From Benincasa hispida (Eukaryota > Streptophyta > Magnoliopsida > Cucurbitales > Cucurbitaceae): a stretch of DNA of 64,000 bases. How positions within the stretch are numbered: position 1 is the first letter of the stretch; every line of letters starts with the position of its first letter. Under the pieces are notes generated by a model that did not search any database, was not told the DNA's origin, and saw nothing but the letters and a program-made list of their open reading frames with translations. The stretch is from positions 90,893,455 through 90,957,454 of the forward strand of contig NC_052357.1 of the NCBI RefSeq assembly GCF_009727055.1, written 5' to 3'. Positions 42,900-53,600 of this stretch are shown piece by piece. The position numbers and the translations under genes were made by a program.

Positions 42900-43475
42900 A
42901 GCTGTAATTGGATGCCCGCATGACACCCGTGGGGGTAAGCCAAAACGAAGTTAATTATCGAAAGACCAACGCATCTCAAACTTTACTATCTAAGCAAAAA
43001 AAAAAAAAAAAACAGTAATTTTGAAATACATAAATGCTTGTATATGAGTTCAGTTGTGAAAAGCACTCACCCATAATTGGATGCTTGCATGACACCATTG
43101 GGGGCAAGCCAAAACGAAGTTTAAGTATCTAAAGACCAACGCATCCTAAACTCCACTATCTAAGCAAAAATAATAATAATAATAATTTTGAAACACATAT
43201 ATGCTTAGATTTGAGTTCAATTGTGAAGGGAACTCACCCATAGTTGGATGCTTGCATGACACCATTGGGGGCAAGCCAAAACGAAGTTTAAGTATCTAAA
43301 GACCAACGCATCCTAAACTCCACTATCTAAGCAAAAATAATAATAATAATAATTTTGAAACACATATATGCTTAGATTTGAGTTCAATTGTGAAGGGAAC
43401 TCACCCATAGTTGGATGCTTGCATGACACCCGTGGAGGCAAGCCAAAACAAAGGTGGGACACCTGAATCAACGCA
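42900..43475 (+). repeat. 167-bp tandem repeat upstream of the 3' LTR
   Basis: TTGGATGC landmarks recur at 42909, 43077, 43244 and 43411 (spacing 168, 167, 167). The unit includes 'catgacaccattgggggcaa' and 'gaccaacgcatcctaaactcc'. Copies 2 and 3 are almost identical, so they arose recently relative to the element. A single unit occupies the same place in the copy at 32648. Confidence 0.93.
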
Positions 43476-43792
43476 TGGGTGGTCCTGAGAAAAACAACTA
43501 GCAAACCTTTTTTGAAAATCTTCTATTTTACAAGGGTAGCATCTAACACATTACTGGTTTAGAAAGATGAAAATGTTTTAGGAAACAAAAGGAGTTACTG
43601 ACAAAAGGCTTGCCACATTTGAGATAAGATATATATATATTTTTTTTTTAAAGGAGGAACAAACTTGTATTTTCCAAATGCCAACCTTAAAACACTTATA
43701 AGTTAGCATGATGAGAGGTGAAGCCATCACATTAAGATGATGGGAAGTACGATAAGGAACTATTTTAGGAATGCTCGAGGACGAGCATTGTT

Positions 43793-43806
43793 CAAACTTT
43801 GGGGTG
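43793..43806 (+). promoter_or_regulatory. Polypurine tract of the gypsy composite
   Basis: CAAACTTTGGGGTG directly precedes the TGGTAACTTG start of the 3' LTR. It is the expected primer for plus-strand synthesis and parallels AAATTTGGGGGTG at 33010. Confidence 0.7.
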
Positions 43807-46800
43807 TGGTAACTTGTAGAAATACAAGTTATTGTCTCTTAAAAGTTGGAACAATTAGAATTCTTAATGATAGAAACACAATTATCTTAAGGAAAAACAC
43901 ATAGAATTCTTAAAACATCACTAGCCCTTACAAAAGCATACTTCTTGGTAAAACTGCTTCACTGACACATCTTATTACGAGATTTCAAGAAAATTCGCTA
44001 AGTGTTGCAGGCTAAGCTAACACAAGGGCTGAAAGAACCCCTGTGAATGGGATTACAATGGAAGTGGATCATTCCAAAAACCCAATTGTTTTTTTTTTTG
44101 TAATTTTTTTTTACAGTACATGCATTAGGGAAAAATAAAAATATACAACATGCTTAAGAATAAACCAAAAGGTTATGAAACCTTACCCTTGAAGATGTTC
44201 TTCATAAAGAATTCTACGAACACAACCACGAAAGAGTCCTTGGTATTTTCTGTTGAGAATTTATGAGGTATGGGCTCTAGAGAAGTTTTGGGATTGAGGG
44301 AGAAGGAAGAATGTTTTGAGAGGAAAAACCTGGGAAGGCAAAAAAACTTTTCAGATAGAAACCAATATTCTATGTATCTCACATTTTTTCTGTCTTTTTT
44401 GTAGGTATATGTAAGAGACCCCTCCACCACTTTTTTACGTGAGTGGTGGAGAGAAAAAGGTGGGAAGGGAGTTATAACTCCCTTCCCTTTATTATTTAAA
44501 AAATAAATAATTAGATAATTATTTAAATAATAAAATAATAAATCATTTTAATTCATAATTATAACTATAACTCAAATATATGATAACCAACTTATTATAT
44601 ATTATGCAATCATATGTTATATCATATATAACATATAACATAGAGTTCGAAATTGTATCATATACAATATATAACCTATAGTTTCTTTTCTCTTTCTCAT
44701 GATATTTAATATAAATCATATTTGCAATAAATTTTAATTATATGAATCTAATTCATATAATTAACATTTGAATCATATTCAAACATTTAATTCCTCTCAT
44801 AAGTTCTTTATATTATAATGTATCAAATACATTATAGTAATTATATCATATATAATTACATAGACTTAATTATATCATATATAATTAATTTCCTCGATTA
44901 ATTTGAACAATTCAAATTAAACCAAAACTTGATTCTCATAAAATTCGATGAGCTATCGAGAGGACCTCATGGACCTATAGCTTGAAACTCCAACGGTTTG
45001 TGAATAATTGATTAAACTCTTTAATTAAATTATTCACCACCCGTTAACTGTCGGGCACTCCACTAAAGACCACAGCTGTATTATTCGCATTACATATATA
45101 TTTCTGTGTCCATTGGATATAACCAATCCACAATACGATAACCCTTCACAAATTGCTCGTAAGTATAGTTGGACCAAATTACTGTTTTGCCCCTGTAGTT
45201 ACATCTAACTCCTCAAGTATCATTGGTTCCTCTAACGAACTATAAATCATAGTCCCACTATGATTAACCCCTCTCGGGCAAGGCGAGTGTGTGACACCAC
45301 AATGTTCAAGCCTCAGAATTAACTCTTAAGGGAGTAATTTATCTACTTTTCTCAACATTGGGGAAGGAGTGGATTTTGTCTTGTGTAGCTGCGTTCCCAG
45401 CTCCCCAATTAAACGAATCCCCAAAATGGTAGGCATGTTGAGTCGTCGATATGACCACTCTCGCCTATACAAATCAAAGGATCGCCTTCATAGGCACAAG
45501 TTCACAACTCATTCAAGATTCAGGTCGTGTTACCTATGGTTATCCTGATGAAATGGAAGTCTCTATTAAGAACAATGTTATATATGAGGCTATCCATTTG
45601 TGGTCCAGTCTTATACAAACTCCTTTGTATAGAATATCCTCGCTCACATGTCTCCACATGGATAATCAGGATCAGATCATTTGTAGCACTTTACAACAAT
45701 TGTAACATCTGCAAAGCAGATGATACTCATAGTGTCATAAGGATTAGGTATCTAGCTTTGTCCATCTACTACATACCATTTAGGTTATCATTTAAAACAT
45801 GATCCATCCGTATGTCTTTACATACATGTTTAAGTTATGAGACAATCATGGAACTTAATTTATTGGTTTGTGATTAATGCAACAAAAAATGGAAAAAAAT
45901 ATCATATATTTTATTAAATAAATGATGAATTTGTACATAACATTCACAAACTATAGAACCCTACGAGATTTAGGGCATCAAACCCAACAAGGGCATGCGT
46001 CCGAAGTTACCGGCCAATGCAGAGAAGATACATTGGTTCGCGTTGTTCCTATCAAATCACCACTTGCAAGTATGGGTATCTGATTGTCGGCGTCTGAAAA
46101 GCATCTGAACTGGCAAGCGGCTGACCAGGACATGGAAATTAATGTTGCGCCTATAAATAAGAAACTTGCAGCCAAAGACGATATACAATTATGAGAGAAA
46201 CCATAGAACTTAGATCATAGTTGCTCTGTTGTTGCAAGAAGAAGATAGAAAAAGAACCATTGTCATTATTGATCAAAGAGAATTGTTGAAGGCCAGGCTC
46301 GAGAGAGAATTCTTCTTCATTTCTTCACCAAGTTGGTTGCACACGCATTTGAATCAAGCCAAAGAGAACAAGAGGTTGAACTCTACAACTTGACTTCTTT
46401 TTATTTCACTTTCTTTTCGTTTTCCATTTCATGCGATTAAGTGTTATTGTTGTAAAGACAGTTTCTAATTTCAAAATTAAATTCTACATTTAATCCATCA
46501 ACTTTTGCCTTCCTGTTTACATTCTATTGTACATGATTGATGTGTTTCTGACTTGTTGCATGCTTAATTTCTAAGTTGATCATCTGGTTGAAGTTATAAC
46601 TCAGTTAACTATTCGAGAGAATACGATAGCTAGAAACGCATTGGGTCATAACGCATAATAGATTTATAGATAAAAATACTTGTGCTTCATTACTTTTTGT
46701 GACTAACACATGCACCCTAAAAAAAGGAGCACATGTGGTATTCACATTTAGAAATGTTGAATAATATGAACAAAGGAATAGAAACCTAACACATCTACAT

Positions 46801-47282
46801 ATATTTGGTTTGTAAACAAGCATTCTTGTCATCTTCATTTCACCCTTACACATTCACACACGTGTTCATTTTACTTGGAATCAATGCATATCCTAGCGTT
46901 TAGCACCATTCATTCATAAATCCCTCTGTTTCACTTGAACTCTTATGTTATCTTGCATACATGCATTGAGATTAATGTAGATAAACCTCTCCAGCATTTA
47001 TCTAGGATCTTTCTGCAACTGAAGCAACACGAGGCCTGTGTTAGTCTGTCACAAAATTCCTGTATTCGACCCTGGACTTACCAGGAACCCAAGTTAGATT
47101 TATACTTGAATTTGGTTTAGGGAAAGCTTGTACGCATTACAGAAAGTGTAACACATCACCTCAACGCATCATCTAATCTTCTCACCTAGAGAAGTGATTC
47201 ACCATTCATATTCATTCATTCCAATCTTGCTTTTCGCCTTTACTTATATACACTTTTAAACGCAAATTGCGAAGCACGAACA
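43807..47282 (+). repeat. Gypsy 3' LTR family B, interrupted by a solo LTR
   Basis: It starts TGGTAACTTG with the stem-loop (43809-43832) and ends GAAGCACGAACA at 47282. Without the nested solo LTR at 44030-45989 and one copy of its duplication it measures about 1.51 kb. It matches the 5' LTR at 23440-24932. A TATAAATA box lies at 46152, and the 'cgaccctggacttaccaggaa' module near 47066. The base sequence after it is CTAGC. The Mutator transposase N-terminus follows on the right. Confidence 0.85.
44030..45989 (-). mobile_element. Solo LTR, family D (copy 3), with perfect 5-bp duplication
   Basis: 1,960 bp. Read on the minus strand it starts TGTTGGGTTTGATGCCC and ends GGGTTCTTTCA. AGGGC flanks both sides (44025-44029 and 45990-45994). 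The sister LTR at 23580-23620 shows the same sequence without the insertion and with AGGGC once, so the site is proven by comparison. It has no internal region. It is inverted relative to copies 1 and 2. Confidence 0.96.
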
Positions 47283-47569
47283 CTAGCAGACTACCACGGT
47301 CATTGCTTTTCTTTGGTCATGATTCAAAATTTTAATAGAACGTGTGTGTGTTTGCATATACCTTGTGATCTTGATTATAAAAACTAATTCTATTGATCTT
47401 TATTACCACCTATGAAAGGATCACGCTCTACCGGAGGACCACAATCCATAGAATTCAATCATGTTCATCTTTCATTGTCAGCTGTGAAAGGATCACGCTA
47501 TTCTGGAGGACCACGATCCATTAAACCTAATCTTGCTGATCTCTCATTACCAAGTACTGGTCGGTTACC
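47283..47569 (-). other. Interrupted Mutator element sequence with two 73-bp repeats
   Basis: 'tgaaaggatcacgct' starts at 47412 and again at 47485, each followed by a 'ggaggaccac.atccat' stretch, giving two copies about 73 bp apart. It connects the LTR to the transposase N-terminal frame. A minus-strand frame reads MDRGPPEYRDPFTADNER, of unclear significance. Confidence 0.5.
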
Positions 47570-48010
47570 CTAAGTTTCTCTTTCCAAGTCCCATGAATTA
47601 GTGTAGTCATTGTCTATTGATAATGTTGATGGTTGAGTGTTAATAGACAATGGAATATCATCATCTTCTCGATTAAGCTCGTATGATTCATCATGTTGTC
47701 TATCTACATCCATATAATCATCATAAATCATATTCACATCTCCGTCATGGTTCGATTTTAGTGTTACGAATAGTTGAACTCCATGAAGATCTTCCCGAAA
47801 AAATAGGAAACGAACATCACCATCGTTCTGTATATAATCAAGCTTATATTTAACTCTCATGATAATATCAAACTCTGAAGAACTTATATTTGTAACCCTG
47901 TAAATGTTAGCTTTAAGTTCTTCATACTTCAATGTAATGGGTATGATGATTCCTATCAGCTCGCCTCCAATATACAAACTTTGGTTCTCATCCTAATCAC
48001 CCTCGTATCA
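47570..48010 (-). pseudogene. Mutator-like transposase N-terminal region
   Basis: The minus-strand frame from MYIGG at 47977 (upstream in frame DENQSL) reads LIGIIIPITLKYEELKANIY, RVTNISSSEFDIIMRVKYKL, FLFFREDLHGVQLFVTLK and an acidic tail. The layout, beta-strand-rich with 'YxEL...' and 'RVKYKL...' blocks, is that of the PB1-like N-terminal domain found before the DNA-binding domain in plant MURA transposases. It is the most upstream of four pieces of one transposase, cut off from the catalytic part by the gypsy composite. Confidence 0.6.
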
Positions 48011-48059
48011 AACGAGTAGACACATTCCTGTCATCTTACAGAGCAAGAGAACATTTGTC

Positions 48060-48600
48060 ATTAAGCTGTACAAGAAGATGAATATCGGTCCAATACACAA
48101 TTTCAATTATGCTCTCACTCTTTCACGCTTTTGCTCTCTCTCGTTGTTGCCTTCATTCACTATCGCTCTCTCTCGCTATCGCTCTAAACCCTTGGTAATG
48201 ATCCATTACTCTCACTCTCCCACTTCTTTCATTATGCTATTTACATACCTTTTTTTTTTTTGACAAATCATACAGCTCCAATGAGACCAAGTTCTAGAAA
48301 AATTAGTTTGGTCTGAAAAAACCCCGCTTTGGAAAACTGTATTCAATAAAACACTGTTGAAGTGAAACCTATTCAACAAAAGCATAGTTGAAATGAAGTT
48401 TAGATTTTAAAGAATTCACCATTGTATGTTTAGGTACTAACGATTTGAGGTTTTAAACAAATTCTTTCGTGAAAATTGTCAAATCATTCGTACATTGACA
48501 AGTAATCACATCACGAAGGAAGAGTGAGAGTGAGAGCGAGAAAGAGCGAGAGTGAGTGAAGTGAGAGCGAGACCATCTTGTAAGGAGGCAATTCTTGTAA
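48060..48600. repeat. CTCTCGCT/GAGCGAGA repeats in inverted arrangement
   Basis: 48105-48205 is rich in CTCTCGCTATCGCTC, and 48515-48570 in GAGAGTGAGAGCGAGA, the complement. Together with 4690-4850 these may be subterminal parts of the Mutator element, or 5' untranslated CT-rich sequence. No clean terminal inverted repeat was identified. Confidence 0.45.
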
Positions 48601-50290
48601 TCTGGTATGGTGATGATGTCAGTAGAGGGTCATTTGATACATTTTTAAAGAGGTTATTTGGCATGTTGGACCCAAATATTGGGTCATCCATACAAATTTC
48701 CCAATTTATTTGTAGATAGGTACAACTATCATTTTGTATTAGGTATTTCCTTTTTTCAAGCTTTGTTAGTTGGCTTTTTCCAACTCTTTGCTTTCCTTTT
48801 TTTTTTTTTGCTGTATAAATTTTGTTGTAGCATTCATGTTTCGTTTTTATTTTTATTTTTATTTTGTTAATATTAACATATTTTTCAATTTTTTTTAAGA
48901 AGTTCAATTTTTACGCTCCATGCATCTTTTATTGGTCTAAAGGAAGATAACACGTCTCTCTTTATTTATTTGTTTGTTTTTTTTTTACATATGTCATCTT
49001 GGGTGATTTAAAGTGATTTTTTTTATTTGCATTTGCAGTTTTCTTTTTATATATATACATGCAAATTCAACTTATTTATCCCCATATATTAAAGATGGTG
49101 GAGAAGAAGACATTACATTTGTAGTTTAATGAAGTAAAATGATAGATAAGTTAGTGTTGTCTATTTTATGCTTTTGTAGGTATTTTTTTTCCACATTTTT
49201 ATTTTTGTAAATGCATACTAATGAGTTTAGGTGTTTATAATATTTTTTACTATTTTTTTGTACTTAAAAAAATTATTGCAAATACGCGCTAATTGATTAA
49301 AAAATGAAATAAAGTCTAATATCGAGTAGAATATCGTTGCAAAACAAAAGAGATTAAGTTTTTTGGACTTCTGTTTGCATACAAAAATTATGTTTAAATT
49401 AAAGGAAAATTCTTATAAATAGAAAAAATTAAAAAATATTTATACTTTATAGCAAAAAATTTCAAAAGTATTTGTGCTTTTGAAACTTTTTGCTATAAAA
49501 TGTAAATATTTTTAAATATTTTTTTATATTTAAAAAGACCCTAAGTTAGAAAGATAATCAAATCATATTTTTTTTTGAACTTAGTAAATTATTACGAAAT
49601 TTTTTACAAAGATAAGAATATTTTAATTCAAATTAAGGTTTGAAATAAAAAAATATTCACACAATTCAAATTAATTAAACAAATTTAATATAGATCAATT
49701 TGTCATGAAATAAAAAACAAAATTTTGGTTTTGATTAAGGTTTAAAAGTAAGGTAATAATCAAATATCCAATCCAAAATAAACGGGAAATAGACAAATAT
49801 TTTAGTTTAAATTTAAAGTTTATAATTAACTAGCTAATCAAATTATTTAATAATTTTTTTTTAAAAAAATGTTAATCGATAGAAAAATGTTAAACTATTT
49901 ATAGAAAAAAAAATTTATAGATAGGAATAGATATCAATTTCTACATAAACTTCTATCTATTTTTATTTCTTAAAAAATATGCCCATGGGAAAAGAATTAG
50001 AGTGAACAAGCTAAACTAAAATATATAAAACGAAAAAAAAAAAAAAATGAAAGGATTATCAAGCATAGATCTCGAAGTAGAGGTAAGTTATTTTTAAAAT
50101 TTACAACTCTCGGACTAGCCAAGATTTTGATATGGTGAGGGCAGCTGCACGTTAAAACTCTAAAATCAACCAATACGACTCTCGTCTTCCCTTTAGCGCT
50201 CGTCAAGAATCGTCTTCCTTCACAGTTCCAATTCCAACTTCCAGATCCCGCTGATCTCCATCTCCTACTCCTGTTTTCTCTCACTCCAAT
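48601..50290. other. AT-rich intergenic sequence upstream of VPS53
   Basis: Poly-T and poly-A tracts, with short palindromes near 49440-49530 (a 'gtatttgtgctttt/aaaagcacaaat'-type inverted stretch), and no reading frame with family features. A CCAAT sequence ('aaccaatacg', near 50168) lies in the likely VPS53 promoter. Confidence 0.6.
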
Positions 50291-50299
50291 CCATCTCTT

Positions 50300-50597
50300 C
50301 AGTTCTCTACTCCATCACTCTCAGCTATGGAGAATTCAGCTGCGGGAAAAGACTGTTGCACCTTATGCTAAGGTTCCTTGATGCGCGTTGAACAGATAAA
50401 TGTGATCTGAGGTAGTTTTTGATCAATTAAGCCCCATAAGGTAGTTCTGTTAATACTCGTGCAATCTGTTCGTATTGATTGATATGAAAGTTTACCATAT
50501 TGTGGTTTTCATTTCTCAAGATAACCGTTGGCTCTGAAGTTTACTCTCTGTGGAATTTTCGTGCGTGGGCTGAAGCATTTCAAATTATTGCCAAACA
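50300..50597 (+). promoter_or_regulatory. VPS53 5' untranslated leader
   Basis: A CT-rich leader ('ccatctcttcagttctctac') precedes the VPS53 start. It may contain a 5' UTR intron (possible donor AAG/GTTCC near 50371), but the sequence gives no firm splice pair. It contains one upstream ATG (see the uORF). Confidence 0.5.
50327..50371 (+). CDS. Upstream ORF in the VPS53 leader, 14 codons
   Basis: ATG at 50327 opens MENSAAGKDCCTLC and stops at TAA (50369-50371), 227 bp before the VPS53 ATG. If transcribed as drawn it would be a short uORF that could reduce translation of the main frame. A 5' UTR intron could exclude it. Confidence 0.35.
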   Translation: MENSAAGKDCCTLC

Positions 50598-50646
50598 ATG
50601 GACAAGTCAAGCGCTTTGGAATACATTAACCAGATGTTCCCCACAG
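50598..50646 (+). CDS. VPS53: VPS53 exon 1
   Basis: Encodes [16 protein letters not shown] plus one base (phase 1). The start is chosen because MDKS(S)[10 protein letters not shown] is the conserved plant VPS53 N-terminus. Donor CAG/GTTACT. Confidence 0.93.
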
Positions 50647-53600
50647 GTTACTTCCTCTGTCACTCCATCTCTCGACTGCCTTGTTGTAGGAAACAGCATT
50701 TTGTATGTGGGGGGTGGGGTAACCAGCGGAGGACTGTGAAGAGGTCCGCATTGATATGTTTGGATATCATTTTGTAGACTTGAACCGCCATATTGGAATT
50801 CTACTACTTGAACTTTATTTATTTTTGTACAAGAAATGCGAACTTTTCACTGACTAGTGAAAAGATACCAACTATACAAAGCCACCCAAGACTGAAACTA
50901 AGCTCGCTTACAAACATGAATATTACAAGAAAGCAGTCCAAAAAGAATTTAAGCTTAAATTCCATATTTTTCTTACCACGAACTAGAAAATAATTTCATC
51001 CAATATTTCATCCTGACAGCAAGGTGTCACCTTCTTTGGATTTTTTCGAGGATAATTGGGAAAGTATCAAAATATCTTTAGAAGGTCTTTAGCTAGTTTG
51101 TTCAGGGAGCATCGTTGACACATCGATGAATTAAGCATCTGCATGCCCTATTCCCAAGAAATAGAGGACAAAAAGGTGAAATATTTTAGACTAATTAGTC
51201 TTAGCATGCATAAGATCATTTCTAGGATCCTTGCTGATTGATTGAGAAAGGTTTCTCCTCGTACTAACAACGTGTCTCAAGGTGCTTAGTAGACATTTTT
51301 TTAACACCCAAACTTTCATTAAGAAATCATGATAGAAAACAATGACATATAAAAGGAGAACTCACAAAAAGGGAAACAAACTACAAAAAAAGGGCCTCCA
51401 ATCAAGAGAAATAAGAACTAATGAATAATTATAAAAGGACTTTTTTTATTGAAGCTCACAGAGAGACAGAATATAATGAAGGACCAAACCTCATTTGGAG
51501 ATCTCTCAAGCCCTTGGTAGACAAATTCTCCATGAGATGCTTATTACTAGAAGATGTAAGAAAAAAAAGATCATTTTTATAATGATTTTGAATAAGCTTA
51601 TGATCATGTGGATTGAGATTTATTGGTTGAGGAGTTGGTGACCCCTTTTACTTTGGAAGAAATCAGGAAGGTGGCCTTTGGGAGTGATAGGAACAAGTCC
51701 CCAGGCTCAGATGGTTCTTCCATGGCTTTTTTTAAAGATAATTGGGATTCAATTATGGTGGTTTGGATGGAGTTTTTAAAGAGTTTTTTGAACCGTTCTA
51801 TGCTGGAAACTTTCGTGTGTCTTATACTAAAAACAAGAACGCCAGTAAGGTGAAGGAGTTCAAATCCATTACTCTTATAACCAGTGTCTAGAAGATTTTG
51901 GCTAAGGTCCTTGGTAATTGCATAAGGAAAGTATTGCCCTCAATTATTTCTGAGCCACAGAGAGCTTTCTTAGTGGGGAGGCAAATTATTGATCAGGCTC
52001 TTATTACCAACGAAGCCATTGAGGATTGTTGTGCCAATAAGAAGGAGAGTTATTTCTAAACTTGATTTTGAAAAGGCTTGTGATCATGTCGAATGGGACT
52101 TTCTATATAAGGTGATGCAGAAGAAAGGTTTTGGATATAGCAGGATGTGGATGTGGGATTGTGTTAGAAATGTGAATCACTCTATCCTTATTAATGGAGT
52201 CCTAAAGGGGTCGATTTAGGCTTCTAAAGGTTTAAGACAAGAAGACCCGTTGTCTCCTTTCTTGTTTTTAATTGTCGTGGATGTCTTAAGTCGGCTTATT
52301 CTAAAGGGGGTGGAGGGAAACATTGTTGAACCCTTTAGAGTTGGTGCGAATGAGGTTGCATTGTCACATCTTCAGTTTGCTGATGACACGATGTTGTTTT
52401 ATTCTGACAATGAAGATTTTTTCTTGATCCTTAATCACATGGTGGGGTTTTCTGAGGCTATGTCAAGGCTTAAAATTAATGGGATTAGGTGCCAATTTTT
52501 GGGTATTAATTGTGATCAAGAAAAGCTCAGGAGATGGGCGAATGTGATTGGTTGTGTGGTTGCCTCTTTTCCTTCCTTATACCTTGCGCTTCCATTGGGA
52601 GATAACCCATGGGCCATGTCTTTTGGGACCCCATTTCTAAAAAGATCCATAAGAGGTTAGCTTGATGGAAGAAAAGTTTCTTCTTCGAAGCGGGAGCTAA
52701 CTCTGATCATATCAGTGCTTAGCGGTATTCTGGTTTATTATCTCTCTTTGTTTCGGGCTCCTAGCTCGGTTTGTAAGAGCCTTCAGAAGTATATGAGAGA
52801 TTTTCTTTGGGAAAGGGTGGTTGAAGGGAAGGACTCTCATCTGGTTAGTTGGGAGGTTGTTGGGCACCTTGTTACCCAAGGAGGGTTGGAGATTGGTAAT
52901 TTAAGGATTCAAAACAAACCTGTGTTGGCTAAGTGGTTTTGGCATTTTGCCCTTGAGCCTGAATCCTTGTGGTCAATGTGAGTAAGCATGACACCCATCC
53001 CTTTGATTGGGTGGTTGAAGGGGTTAAAGGCACACACCGAAATCTGTGGAAGGATATTTTGCTTGAGCTCCCTTCGTTTTCCCATTTTGTCCGTTGTATT
53101 GTGGGGGATGGTAAGGATACGTATCTTTGGGAAGATCAGTGGGTGGGGGATAGTCCCCTTTGTTTGACATTTCCTGGGGGATAGTCCCCTTTGTTCGACA
53201 TTTCCTCATCTTTATCATTTGTATTCTGTCAAAAATTGCCTGGTCTCTGATTTCTTTGTTTGGTCTGGAAACTCTATGTCTTTTTCTTTCTGATTCTACC
53301 GTCATTTGTCCAACAAAGGAAAGGCCGGAGATTGCCTTTTTTCTTTCTTTGTTGGAGGAGTGCACTTTTACGGGTTGGGAGAAGGGATATTTGTATATGG
53401 AATTCTAGCCCTAATGAAGGCTTTCTTGCAAGTCTTTTTTTAGGATGTTGTTGAATCCTGACCCTATAGTGAGCTGATCTTTGATGTTGTTTGGAGGATT
53501 AAGATTCCTAAGAAAATCAAGTTCTTTACTTGGCAAGTTTTGCTTGGCTAGGTGAACACCTTAGATAGGCTTGCTAGGGAGATGACCTCGTTAATGGGTC

